Shown one piece after another: positions 53,101 to 64,000 of a stretch of DNA of 64,000 nt. Source of the stretch: Isochrysis galbana (Eukaryota > Haptophyta > Isochrysidales > Isochrysidaceae); NCBI GenBank assembly GCA_018136815.1, contig CM030933.1, positions 62,001 to 126,000 on the forward strand, in the 5' to 3' direction. The position numbers and the translations under genes were made by a program. How positions within the stretch are numbered: the stretch's first letter is position 1; the number at the start of each line of letters is the position of its first letter. The notes beneath the pieces are model-generated. The model was not told where the DNA came from. It ran no database searches and saw only the letters and a list, made by a program, of their open reading frames with translations.

Positions 53101-56100
53101 GTCTCGCGCAAATCCCGGACGCGTACACGAGCTCTGGAAGGTGCTCGAGAAGGTGAGCGCCAGAACGGGGGCGCGCGTGGGGCGGAGATTGCAGAGAGCC
53201 TTCAGCGAGCAAGGTTGTTACACATTCCCGCCCTCCTTGACACACATCGCCGCCCCGCGACATGCGCTAGCTCGGCCCAACGTCTCGCCGACGTTAGGGC
53301 TCATTGAATATCCCCCCCCCCCCCCCCCCCGCACTTAGCTACCGTACACTGCGCGCTATCGTCTCTACGGGCTTTTGCACGCACGCCTTGACGAGGCGTC
53401 ACACCCAGAAATCGCGACGGCCCGAGCCACGACGGCAGACCAGGTGTGGGCGGCCCTTCCCTCAAAAGAGCGGCTCATCTCGAATGTCTCGCCGTGTGCA
53501 GCACGCCGCAGTAAGCGCTCCTCTCGCAGCGCAATCGCGTGCGCGATTGAACCTTTGGCTTTCTATTTTTCCCTACTGGCAGACGAAAAAGATGATGCGT
53601 CGGTTGTCTAAGGAGAACACCAAGCAGTACGGCCGTTACCTGGGCAAGATCACCCACTGTAACCCTAGCGTCGTCTTCGACACGATTCTGGGTCAGATCC
53701 AGGTCCCTCGATGCCCGATCGATCGTCCGTGCGCAAGCAGTTGCAGGCTTGAGCTCGCACATCACTGACTAGCATAGGGCTACGTCAGCCTTTACCTACC
53801 TCTCCATCAACGCACCCTAAACGCTCCGCTGCATCCCTCCTTTGGCTGCCGCAGGCCTATGACAACCTCATCGTGCCGGTAGTTGACATGATGAAGTACC
53901 TCACGCCAATGAGCTTCGACGTCCTTACATACATGGTGCGTGCCCGGATTACCGCTGTCTTAACGTGCGGGCACCCACCCGCTTACCGATGCTGCGGCAC
54001 GGCCACTTCAGTCACCGCCGTTGCCAACCACACCGTTACGTGACGGCCGTATTTCTTGCCCAAACCTCGACAGCTTCTTTCACATCTGTCGTCGCCATCC
54101 AAGACGCGCCTCAAGGAAGATGGCCTGAATGTCTCGCTATGGATGCAATCACTCTCCTCATTTTGTGGTAACCTCTACAAGAAGTATCCAGGCATCGAGC
54201 TCGTGGGTCTCTTGCAGTATATAACCAACACTCTTAAAAGCGGGCAAGGACTCCAGCTCCTTGTGCTAAGAGATTTGGTCACCAAGATGGCAGGTACGGC
54301 CGACCCGCCTAGATTCTCTGGCGTGGAGCCCCCTCCTTCCCCTTCAGAACACACGAGGTTCTCAATGCAGCCGAGTCTGAGCGAGCTCTTGCCGTGTCTC
54401 TGGTGGGCTATGCCTCCGGACAGGTATCGACACTCTAGAAGACCTATCAGCCGAGCAGCTGCAAGCGCAAGCTGGAGGCGAAACTCTGCGGTCGTGCGTC
54501 ACCGATCTCCTGGGCGTGGCAAAGAACACCAAGCGGTCCTCGTTACGACTCAAGGTATAGCTGAACACGACCGAGTATCTAGGGTGCATATGTTCTTGTA
54601 TCTCTCTAGCGTGATGTCCATCGGCGGTTGTGAAACAGAATAGACACGCAATCGGCAATGCGTCGGTCACATTCCTCATTTTGTCCCAAAAATCCTGCCT
54701 TTTTTGAGTCACTCGTGTTTCCTAAGCACGTGCTCGATCCCTGAGCCGTCGTTGTCTCCGAACTTCCCATTTCTCAGGACGCTCTTCAAAAGCATGGCCT
54801 CGTCGCTCCTCTCTTCTTGCTCATTGCGCAGCAGCGATCTGCATCTGTCTTCTTGACGGACTCGCCACATTTGAAAATGCTCGGAGAGCTCTACGACCGC
54901 TGTCAAGAGACGCTCGAACAGCTCAGGGTGCGAGGCCAGCGAGGCACTTGCAACCTCCTCCCTCCTCAGGACGGTCAGGCGTGTCTTTTGCCCACAGCAT
55001 GCCCCCCGCTCATGATATCTCTCCTCCTACTGCCACCACTAGACGTTCGTGGCGACCACCTTCTCCCCAGCCGAGTACGCTAGCCTCCTCCCTCCTGTGG
55101 GCGAGTTGTGCACGACATACCGCGTTGAGCCTGAAGTTGCCTTCTTCATTTCCCGGCCGGCGCTTGCGTACCTTGAGCACAAGACGCAGCGAGCCGCCGA
55201 GACGGGCAGTGAGGGCAAGGCGACTCTGAAGGCCGAGAGCAATGCTGATACAAAATCTGAGGAACACGCTGAAGGAAAGGGAGATGGCAAAGCTGCAGAT
55301 GGGGAGGGGAACGGCAGTGGCAATTCTGCTAGCCTGTTGTCAACCCTTGAGACCTCTCAGCAGATTCGCAAAGTCCTTCCGGAGGCGTCATGGCAGGCGA
55401 TTTCGCCGCAGCTCTACACAACATTTTGGCGGCTTTCGCTTTATGACATCTTGGTGCCGCGAGAGAGATACGCCGAAGAGATGCGAAGGTGTGGACGCCC
55501 CGTGTATTGTGGGGGCGTGGCGAGGCCATGTGTGAGTCACGACATGGCCACACTGCCGTATGGCCCCCAACGCATCCAGTCCTTGATGAACAACCACAGT
55601 GGTCTTCTTTCTCTTGAGCGGACAGAGTCCAGATGAAACCACTCTCATGCTGTTGTTCTGAGACTTCACGCTTGCTTTCATTCTTGCTGAAGGGCTTGCG
55701 CGCCCACACCGTGTGCCCTTGATTATGCCCTCACAAGAACGTCACATTTCCACTGCCCTTGTCCTCCCCCCCCAGACTTCGCCGTCAGATCGAGGAAATC
55801 GATCGATATGTTCCGCCCATCGGATCTATGATGGGTGCCGCCATGGACGTCGACCCTCGTGCCGCCGCTGCAAAGCGCAAGAAAGACAGAGAACGGTTAC
55901 AGGTGAGGGCCGCTTCATTGGCGTAGCGAGAGCATATGCATCCATAGTCACCGTCCCTCCAGGTTGCACCCGCCGTCCGAGCCAGCGCATGCCAAAGCGG
56001 CTTTCGCATCCACGCTCTACGACAGTTCACGCGTAGTCCGTGCTGACGCCATTTCATCCTTGTGCTGCCGTGACTCGCCAAAGTCGAACATCGAGCGCCT

Positions 56101-58947
56101 TAAGGTCGAGCTCAAGGCCCAGGAAGAGCGCAACAAGTCGGTATTGGCTCACCTCAAAGCATCGTGCGGCACGTGGTTCGCCGAACAGGTCTGTTCAGCC
56201 CACTCCCCTCTTCCCGCCCCACCCCATGCCACCCCACCCGCCTTCGATGAGGGAGTACCTGCCAATGTCAACCTCTTCGTAGACTTTTGGCCGCCCGGCT
56301 ATGTGACCTATCTTTGCTCCACCCACCCGCCCACTCACCGACTCGGTGTGGGGGCTACCCGGCCGGTTGGCTACCAGACTTTTCGAGGAGGTCTCTGCCA
56401 ACGATAGTGTGGTCATAGGTTCCGATGGCCGTGCCCCACGTTCCCCATTTCCCCACGCCCATCATGCCGTCCTTGCAGGGGAACCGTTCCGCCGAGGCGA
56501 TGAATCTCTTCTTGCAGCACTGCATCTTCCCGCGCTGCGTGTTCTCGCCTGCCGATGCCGTTTACTGTGCTGAATTCGTTAGGATTACACATGCGCAGGT
56601 GAGGATGCTCATCTTGCTGGCCACCTTGCCTGCTAGCCTCGGCTCACCGCCCACTCACCAACCATCCTTTCGGCTGACGTGCCCTCTTTCATGCGGTTCA
56701 GGGTACCCCATATTTTTCAACGCTTCAATACTATGACAAGCTGTTGCGTGACACATCGGTGCACATCTTCTCGTGCACTGAACGGCAGGCGGTCAATCTC
56801 GGTAGATTCCTCAACGAGAGCATCAAATTGCTCATTCACTGGTGCGTTTCTCTCTTCAATAGTCAGAGTCGTGCGAGTCGTGTGGTGGGCATGTGTCGAT
56901 CGCTATGCTGAATCCATCTCATGGAAGCGCGTCTCCTCCCACCTACGCCCCACATGCAATTTGGTGCGTTCGCAGGAAGAGCAGCGAGGCCGTCTACCGC
57001 TCGGAATGCGCCAGTCTGCCCGGATTCTCGGTGTCTTTCAACAAGGTCGACGCCAAGAAGGCAAGCTACGAGGATTATATCAAGGTGAGGCAGATCGTCG
57101 TACAAAACGCCATTGCTACCCGCCGCGCCGTGAGCATATGATTTCATTCCGACATACCGTTTAAGTTGAGAGATGCTCCTCTCCGCTCGTTGCGGTTGTT
57201 CATAGGTGGTGTTCAAATGGTTCTGCAAGATACTGAAATCACTGGTCCATTGTCTGGAATCATCGGAATATATGGAGGTGAGAATCGCCTTCACGCCGTG
57301 TCGACGGCCTTGCCAAACACCAACAGCCGTATCATCCTTGCCCACCCTACCCGCCGCCTTGCCGACACCTGAAATATGCATGGGACCTGCTCACCATCAT
57401 GAAGGGTAGTAATATACGGACATGTGGCTCCAGATTGTGGTAATCTTTCCTCACAACCCCACCCACCTTGGCTGCTTAGGTTCGCAATGCCCTACACGTA
57501 CTGACACGTACAATCGATGTTTTTCCGGGGATGCGCAAGCTTTGCGAGCACCTCGAGCGCAAGGTGAATGCCCGGCGCCTCCATTAGTGCAGGCGTTTTC
57601 GTTCCTCGCGCTCCTAGTCGTTGCGGCCACCGAAGCATCACCACGTTTATGCTAACCGTATGTGCAGGTGGACGTGCTACGTTCGGAGGAGCGCAAGGAC
57701 CTGCAGATTCAAGCGAGCCAATACTATACGATGCTGCAAAAGGTGAAGCCTAAGCTGCTCACTCAGGATCAGTTCTGTTGCGGCTTTGCAATGAAGCAGG
57801 GTGATCGGCCTGCCGCCGCCGATGGAGCTGCTGGACGCGCCGCTGCAGGCAAGGCGGCAGCCGTTGCAGAAGCTCCCGCAACTGCGACGACTGTCAAGGA
57901 CGAACCCAGTGCCGATGTCACAAAGGTAAGCATTGGTTGTTGCGGACGAGCACTCGAGCTTTGTTGCGTACATCGAGCTTTCCTTGCGTGCACGTTCATA
58001 GAACGCCCTGCACTTCTGCTCCCTCCGCCATGGCCCTTATCTAGATGAGTCCACGCACAGTTGAAGCCGTCTCGCTACGACCCCTGCATCTCCAGGCCCG
58101 CCCTCGGACGCCCGAGGCGACCGAGCAGCCTGACCAGCTGTCGACCAAGCCTGTGGCCTCATCGCCTCTCAACCCCGCCGCGCCAGCTTTCGTGCCTAGC
58201 GGTCCAGCATCACGTGGAGCCAAACGCGAGCGAGATGAAGATCCTTCGCCTGTCGAAGCTGCTCCTGCGAATGGTGGCGCCGCAGGGGGTGAAGCTAAGC
58301 GAGCGAAGAAGGAAGAAGTTGGAGGACCTCGTGGTGACCGCCGGGCTGATACGGGCGGGAGTGGCGGTGGTGGACGGACGGCCTCCTCTGATCGCAACCG
58401 CGAAGACTCCCGCGGCCGTGATCAAGGTCGTGACTCCCGCGACCAGGTGCGCGATGCGGGTCGGGGCGACCCGGTGCGTGATGCGGGTCGCGGCGACCAG
58501 GGGCGCGATGCGGGTCGGGGCGATCAAGGGCGCGACCAAGGTCGTGGCGGTGAGGGTGGGAAAGGCGGAAATCGAGGCAACGACCGCGGTGGACGCGACG
58601 CTCGTGAAGGTGTGAGCGCTCGCGACGCTCGTGAAGGCGTGAGCGCTCGCGACAATCGTGAAGGTGTGAGCGCTCGCGACGCTCGCGGTGATGCCGGGGG
58701 GCGCTCTGATAGCGGTGGTGGGCGAGGAGTCGCTGCTGATCGCGACTCGCGCGAAGCTCGTGAGGCACGGGATCGCGAGCAGCGCGAGCGCGAGAAGGCC
58801 TTACGCGAGAAGCTCATGAGCGGCCGAGGCCGCGATGGCGGTGATGCCGGCCGCGGTGAGGGGCGACAAGGACGTTCGGGTGGTGGACACGGCGACGACA
58901 GGCGTCGGGGCGGCCGACAGCAACAGGGAGAAGGAAAGCGCCGTTGA
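50126..58947 (+). CDS. THOC2: THO complex subunit 2, about 20 exons
   Basis: Scaffold of the THO/TREX complex coupling transcription to mRNA export in the nucleus. Well-supported exons: 50854-50960, 51041-51358, 51535-51912, 52050-52168, 52303-53152, 53339-53443, 53583-53702, 53855-53935, 54074-54293, 54424-54554, 54778-54927, 55043-55488, 55776-55902, 56084-56188, 56479-56598, 56702-56841, 56976-57084, 57206-57277, 57480-57563, 57668-57925, 58045-58947. Family hallmarks in order: YTQQKYNLLREESEGYSKLI, LDPNRVLDLVLEALE, LGFKFQFYHNE, RRLSKENTKQYGR, NLIVPVVDMMKYLTPMSFDV, GLLQYITNTLKSGQGLQLLV, PQLYTTFWRLSLYDILVPRE, HCIFPRCVFSPADAVYCAEF, VRNALHVLTR. The C-terminal exon is disordered, Arg/Gly/Asp-rich. 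Exons before 50854, including ATG 50126 (MAAALGALPLLQWDG), are tentative. About 15 residues seem missing between 51912 and 52050. Confidence 0.93.
58430..58720 (+). repeat. Internal RD/RG repeats in the THOC2 C-terminus
   Basis: Units of DAGRGDQGR (about 58450-58530) and three REGVSARDAREGVSARDNRE units (24-30 bp, 58596-58690) lie in the coding exon. Expansion by slippage that keeps the frame. Confidence 0.85.
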
Positions 58948-59639
58948 GAACTGAGGGCTTGAGAGGGCTTGGTACATGCGCAGATCAGGCTGGGCAGCCA
59001 TCACAATCCTATCAGGCGGAGCCTCTTGTGTTCCTTTGGCCTTTTTTCATCCAAGGAGCACTCCATCTAGCCTCACATTGCTATGACGTGGAAGCTTCTT
59101 GCATCGCCTGCCATGGCGAGCGATAGCAGCTAGCAAGAACGCAAAGGTGGAGCAACAAGTACCGTGCAAGTACGGCATAGTAGACGTGGGAGGGACACTC
59201 GGACGGGCTGTGAAAGACTGATCGTACGGATTCGAGAAGAGCATGGGCTAAGCCAACGCCAACAGTTTTTCACGGGCCGCAAGTTCTCGAAGGCGCAATG
59301 ACGCAATGATGACGGTCAAACGGATGTGGTATTGATATTAGGCTCCTGCACATGAAGGAAATGCAAGTGCACATTAATCCTTGTACTACCTCCGTCTCAA
59401 AACTGAGACGTGAGGGAAGAGGAGACAAAGGTTGGCTTGCTAAGGGTTTGGCCAAATCAAAAACAGATTAATGAGGGGGCTAGAGGGTACATTGGGGCTA
59501 AATGCCCATGACATTGAATAGATTTTGCTCTCAACTTACTCATCACCTAGGCACTCTCACCACAAGAGGTGTTTTCACGCTTCCCGTCACGCGCGTGCGG
59601 CAGGAGGTATTCATTCGAGCCATTCACAGAAAGTTGATT
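58948..59639. other. Intergenic, no gene seen
   Basis: No supported frame. Probably holds the THOC2 3' end. Confidence 0.5.
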
Positions 59640-60060
59640 CGCTCAAGCACCATTTGCTTGGTATTGACAGTATTGAACAAGTCATCCCAATTTCTCAGGA
59701 GGATAACTATAAAACACTTCAAGACATTGCTGAGTGAATTTGTCCAAATTAAAATCGCGCCGCCTCGGGAGCCGGCTGTCCATAGACTTGAAGAACCCCA
59801 AGTCGCAGGCGTTCGTGTCTGGCGAGTTAGGAACCTGGGGAAACAAAACAATTTCCGGTCCTGTCCGGCGTCCATTGCGCTGAGGTGCGCAGGCAAAACG
59901 TCGGCAAGCCTCCTGTCAAGCTTGTCGCTTTCAATCTTACTCTTGCTCATGTGTGGAGTGGCGTTATCCATTTGCACTGTCACAAGAGAAGCTTTCCGAA
60001 GTTTCGAGCGGATTGCAGGGATCACGTCTTGCCGCAGGGAGTGAGAGTGTGAACATGAAG
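59640..60060 (-). mobile_element. Mariner-like transposase relic
   Basis: Minus strand. VIPAIRSKLRKASLVTVQMD NATPHMSKSK (second Asp of the DDE core, 59966-59968) is followed, after a frameshift, by NSPDTNACDLGFFKSMDSRL (third Asp, 59802-59804) and FNLDKFTQQCLEVFYSY. The NSPD-x-N-x-x-DLGFF pattern is typical of Tc1/mariner-IS630 transposases. The first Asp, the DNA-binding domain and terminal repeats are not seen, so it is an inactive fragment between two host genes. Confidence 0.82.
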
Positions 60061-60114
60061 AAGTTTGAGAAGTAGCAATCGCCTCCTTCCCGCCACTTTC
60101 TCTCGGCTCGCCGC

Positions 60115-60180
60115 GCCCCCCCCCCCCCCCCCCCCCCCCACCCCACCCCCACCCCACCCCCCACCCCTCCCCATTGACTC
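60115..60180 (+). repeat. C-rich tract upstream of NBS1
   Basis: A run of about 24 C followed by ACCCC and CACCCC units. The complementary strand is quadruplex-prone. It lies about 230 bp before the nibrin ATG. Confidence 0.9.
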
Positions 60181-60406
60181 TTCCTTCCCCCACTCTGCTC
60201 TCTCTCACTCTCTCTCACTCGCTACCCCTCAACCCCACCGCCCTCCCGTGCGCGCGTGATCCTTGCCTCTCCCTCTGTCCTTCCCGCTCGTTCCCCGCCT
60301 CTCTCTCCTTGGAGCTTGGCACACCCGCCACGCTGGACTCAGAACCCTCTCCCTACCCCCTACCCCCACCCTGCCTCCACGCTGCACTCCTCCCTTCTCG
60401 CCATCA

Positions 60407-62337
60407 ATGGGCGGCTGCATATGGGAGCTGCACGAGGAGGGCACGGCCGAGGGGGCGCTCCTCGCTCTGCTGCCTGTCCCTGGCCGCCTGTATGTGCCGT
60501 ACATGCTCGGGCGCGCAGAAGCGGCGGACCTACGCCTTGAGAACGACAAGTCCGTCTCACGAAGCCACCTCACCCTTCGAATAAGTGTGGATCAAACCTC
60601 TCTGATCGCCGCAGATGTCTCGGCGCGCTTTGGCACTCTTGTCGACGGCAAGCGACTCGAGCCTAAGGGTGAACTTGCGCTCGGCGGGCCAGAGCACATG
60701 CTGCAGCTCGGCACCAAGAGGATCCGCGTGCGGAGGTTGCCGCTGAGCCTATGCTTCAGCGGGCTCGCGCGCCCCGCCATCGACGCACTGCAGGCGGCCA
60801 CCGCCAAAATGGGCGTGGGCGCCGTTAGCAAGGAGTGGACGGAAGGGACGACACATCTGGTAATGGACACCTTCAAGGTCACGCCCAAACTCCTCAATGC
60901 TCTTGCCCAGTGCTGTCCCATTGTAACGATGCAATGGGTAACCGCGGCGGCCGCACGCACGTCGCCCACGCAGCCACTTCCGCTGACGGATGGCGACGGA
61001 GTGGTGGCTGGGCATAAGCCCACGGTCCCCGTCACTCTGAAGATCTCGCCTGACTGCCTCCGAGTCGAGCCTAAGAGGCGGACTCTTTTCCGTGAACGAC
61101 GCTTCGTTTATCTGCCTGGCGGCGAGAGCACCGCACGCGATCAGAATCGGCAACACCTCCTGGCAATGGGTGCAGAGGAGGTGGTGGACCTCGCATCCAT
61201 GGATCCGGCTACCCTCGCAAAGCACGTGGCCACAGGTTTCGAATTCCTTGTCCCGGAGGGCGTAGTCAATGCCACTGAGCTGGTCGATAGGGTGGGTGCC
61301 GTTGGAGGGCGCACTTTTGGTGCCAGCATTGTCCGCATCTGTCTACTCCAAGTTAGCGCGTCTTTTCTCACCCCCATGTCTACCTCTTCGACTTCGATAT
61401 CAGCGCAATCTACCCAGAGCGGGCATGCACCTGGCCCGGCACCTGTCCTTGGCCAAGTGGAGGGCGAGCGGCCCGCAAGTGCTGTGGGAGGACCCGCACC
61501 CATGCCTGCGGCAGGCGTTGCGCCATATGCTGTTTCCCAAGTGGGCGTATCGGTGGCTTCTGCGTCGCATAACCACGCCCGTGTCGAGACTCGCTGTCAA
61601 CAAGGCGTAACCGCCTCCCCTCCAAGTGAGCCCCTTGCCCCCGAAGCCGCCGCGGTGTCGAACTCCGATTGCGCCCACCCAGAACGCTCTCGCGACACTC
61701 TAGTGGATCGGCATCCCCGCCCCGCTGGGGCGACCAAGACGATCAATGCCGTTGGTTCGTGCAGTCCTGCCACGTCCTGTGCGACGCCGCCGCTGCGAGA
61801 TGGCTGGCGTGTCCGACCACACGCGCAGGGAGGTGGTGAGGACTTTCTCCGGGACGGGAGCTCGGCGTCCGCCGAGCACATGGAGATGCCCACTAGTTTC
61901 GTCGAAATCAACCAACGGCCAGGTCCAGGTGCGAGTGTGGCTGAGAATCATGAGCTGCTCCTGTGGCTACATCTGTCTTTTGCTGGGTTGTTAACCCAGC
62001 TCGCCTGAGTGTGTTCACATTCCAGCTGGCTTTTGGTAGCCATATGACTCTCTCTTGAAGATGCCATCGGCTACCCTGCTCACGAGACTTCGATCCACAT
62101 ATGGTGGTAGGTGCGAACGCTAGCGGCTTGACCGACAAGAGAGACTTCCGTCGGACAAATTTACGCAAGAAGAGGGCAGTTGTGGGAACGACGGTCCAAG
62201 TTGTTGACGATGGTGCTGAGTGGCACCAGGGGGCGGAGCGGAGGGCGGGGTACGATGACCAAGCCACTGTCAATGAGGCCGATGAGCTCTTCGACGAGGC
62301 GACGTCTAGAGCACCTCACAAACGGTCCAGGCGGTGA
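60407..62337 (+). CDS. NBS1: Nibrin (MRE11-RAD50-NBS1 complex subunit), 2 exons
   Basis: Nuclear sensor and scaffold for DNA double-strand breaks. ATG 60407 begins MGGCIWELHEEGTAEGALLA. An FHA domain follows: YMLGRAEAADLRLENDKSVS, RSHLTLRI and FGTLVDGKRL. The first BRCT (LQAATAKMGVGAVSKEWTEG, TTHLVM, IVTMQW) and second BRCT-like part (RRFVYLPGG, HLLAMGAEEV) end near residue 310. A disordered Ser/Pro linker runs to about residue 505. The donor at 61922 or 61928 (both phase 1) joins to an acceptor before 62111. Exon 2 has DKRDFRRTNLRKKRAVV, resembling the MRE11-binding segment, and NEADELFDEATSRAPHKRSR, resembling the acidic, basic-ended ATM-binding tail. At about 580 aa it is shorter than the vertebrate protein. 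Intron placement in exon 2 is inferred. Confidence 0.88.
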
Positions 62338-63070
62338 GTGGTGCACTAAGCTCCGCACCCAAGGCGCATCTGACGTGATTAGCGAACAACGCCGCCGAAC
62401 ACGCCCAGACGGCGATTAAGGAACAGATGGAAGCAGAGGCGGTGGTGCACAAGCAAGAACATCCATTTCTTGCTCGTTCCAGCCGCCTTGGCTGCCACGC
62501 GCCTTGGTGGGCACTTAGTTAGAAGTGGTGTGTGTGTGTTTGGGGGGAGTTCATGCATGCACCGAGTGTCTTTTGTGAACGACACGTCAAGGAGACAAAA
62601 CTCCAGGAGTGGAGACTGTTAGCGGCAGTTGCAGCATCTGCGGCTCGCCCGATCCGTCTGTGGCCCCCTTCGCGATGGTGAGCTACCAATATTGATATTG
62701 ATTGGCGCGACGTGAAGTCTCGGCGTGGCGAGAGAGCAGGCGCCCCAACCAACCGTTTGTCTGGCGGGGGATTGTGATAGCTTAGCACGCATGACCGGTG
62801 GGGGGGTTTGGCGTCATTTGGCGTGGGCCAGCGGTGGCCCGTCCTCTGCCCTTGCGCAATAGCGAGATGCGGAGGTTCGTTCGGCACTCGGCACTCCCTC
62901 AGACGATGAAATCCATCTTTGCCGGCGTGACCTGCTAACCTGCGGCGCACCTACCTAGGTCGCGTTCCGTCGAAAGTGGAAAGTGGGCCATCGACTGTAC
63001 GGTAGTTTGTAGTTTCATTTTCGAATAATTCCCACATGATGCATGATATTATGATTATTGTACTACTAGT
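62338..63070. other. Intergenic, no gene seen
   Basis: No supported frame. A GT run lies at 62528-62540. Confidence 0.5.
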
Positions 63071-63480
63071 GACGACGTCATCACCGGGGGCCGCAAGCGG
63101 CCGATTTCGACGCAGAGCGCGGGGGCGGCGGGCGCGATTGGTGTGGCTGTGAGGGCGGCATACCGCACTTTGGTGCTGGTAGCGGCATCCATTTGGTGCG
63201 AGCGGTGACTCGAACGGCCTCGTGGCACCCCCGGTCGCGGGTCGAAGTTGGGCACTCATGGCGCGTCTTGGGGCGTGACGACGTCATCACCGGGGGCCGC
63301 AAGCGGCCGATTTCGAAGCAGTGCGCGGGGGCGGCGGGCGGCGGGCGCGAGGGCGCGATTGGCGTGGCTGTGAGGGCGGCATACCCCACTTTGGTGCTGG
63401 TAGCGGCATCCATTTGCGGTGAGCGGTGACTCGAACGGCCTCGTGGCACCCCCGGTCGCGGGTCGAAGTTGGGTTCTCGA
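63071..63480 (+). repeat. Two-copy ~206-bp tandem repeat related to 41.7-42.2 kb
   Basis: Units start GACGACGTCATCACCGGGGG at 63071 and 63277. Each encodes AGA-x-GAIGVAVRAAY in one frame, like IGVAARAAYLDMM of the cassette at 41868-42240. The second unit has an extra GGCGGGCGCGA stretch. Probably part of the same dispersed element. Confidence 0.8.
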
Positions 63481-64000
63481 GCCCTTGGTGTTTTTAGCGG
63501 TTAGCGTCTTCAGTTTTTGCGATACTTACGTCCACGTTCAAGTCCATAAAAACATAGTGAAAATATATTGCTGTGCGTATAGAACCAGGATCTTTGGTCC
63601 GGGTCAGCTGCCGATGCCCATGGTTTTGTGTTTCGCTGCGAGTGGCGCGCCTGAAGGCCACCGGTAAAACAATACCGGAGGGGGGCCTGACATATATTTC
63701 CGCACGGCCGTCAGAGGCCTGAAATCGGGTATGTTTCGAAAATTTGGCCGGAAGACCCCCGGTTTTCTTGTGCTGATCTGCCATACCAGAACCTATAGGG
63801 AGCTTATTTAGGTCCTCGTTTGCCCATTAATTACTAATTACCGAGGGTGCCCTCCGCACCCCCCTTAGTGAGTGACCGGGCTACCTCCACGGACGGGTGC
63901 GGGCACACGTCGCCGCCTCGTCGCACAGTCGGAAGTCGCGGAAGGCGTGGGCCTCCTTTCCTCCGACTTTTTGACCGGGGCGCGGGCGGGCGGGAGCGGG
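63481..64000. other. Right-hand end, no gene seen
   Basis: No supported frame or repeat. Confidence 0.5.

Overview
The window is nuclear DNA from a GC-rich, repeat-dense eukaryote, most likely a single-celled alga or protist. Protein genes are split by short GT-AG introns (about 75-220 bp). The conserved genes are eukaryotic (THO complex subunit 2, nibrin, an isovaleryl-CoA-type acyl-CoA dehydrogenase, dephospho-CoA kinase with a C-terminal hydrophobic segment). Roughly half of the sequence is transposon-derived. Two 100-base N runs (12432-12531 and 27996-28095) are assembly gaps. I cannot name the species from sequence alone.

Layout. 1-9680: the 3' part of a Ty3/gypsy chromovirus-like LTR retrotransposon (element 1) and its probable 3' LTR. 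9681-10144: gag-like fragment containing a strong hairpin. 10200-12030: truncated LINE-like non-LTR element with a CCCH-like zinc region and an endonuclease domain. 12040-13267: inverted gag fragment, gap, solo-LTR-like sequence. 13268-26411: a complete-length second copy of the chromovirus (element 2) with ~1.3 kb LTRs. 26412-29140: minisatellite, gap and GA/GT microsatellites. 29147-29840: 3' end of another dispersed element, abutting the dephospho-CoA kinase gene (29886-30623). 31126-31500: diverged LTR remnant. 32082-34191 (minus): acyl-CoA dehydrogenase, 7 exons. 34330-34640: polypurine tract; 34770-34948: foldback element. 35936-37700: five-exon gene for a membrane-anchored protein I do not recognise. 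38946-42240: LTR, gag and tandem-repeat debris. 42769-45429: long intronless hypothetical gene. 46970-48194 (minus): two-exon hypothetical gene. 50126-58947: THOC2, about 20 exons. 59640-60060 (minus): mariner-like transposase relic. 60407-62337: nibrin (NBS1). 63071-63480: two-copy tandem repeat related to one at 41.7-42.2 kb.

The most unusual feature is in the two chromovirus copies. Between gag and the retropepsin both carry a domain that looks like a bacteriophage-type DNA cytosine methyltransferase (PPC and ENP motifs, the QPW-x-HGTGHQKATGLYL segment, and a SRTY-x-GIA-x-AMA C-terminus). The same polyprotein ends in an integrase with a chromodomain, so one mobile element appears to carry both a chromatin-reading and a DNA-methylating module. 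The two LTRs of element 2 differ mainly by single-base indels in homopolymers, so many of the frameshifts in the retrotransposon reading frames may be sequencing errors rather than decay.

Host-gene functions are unrelated to each other: mRNA transcription/export (THOC2), double-strand-break sensing (nibrin), branched-chain amino-acid or fatty-acid oxidation (acyl-CoA dehydrogenase) and CoA synthesis (dephospho-CoA kinase). No operon-like organisation, CRISPR or tRNA gene was seen.
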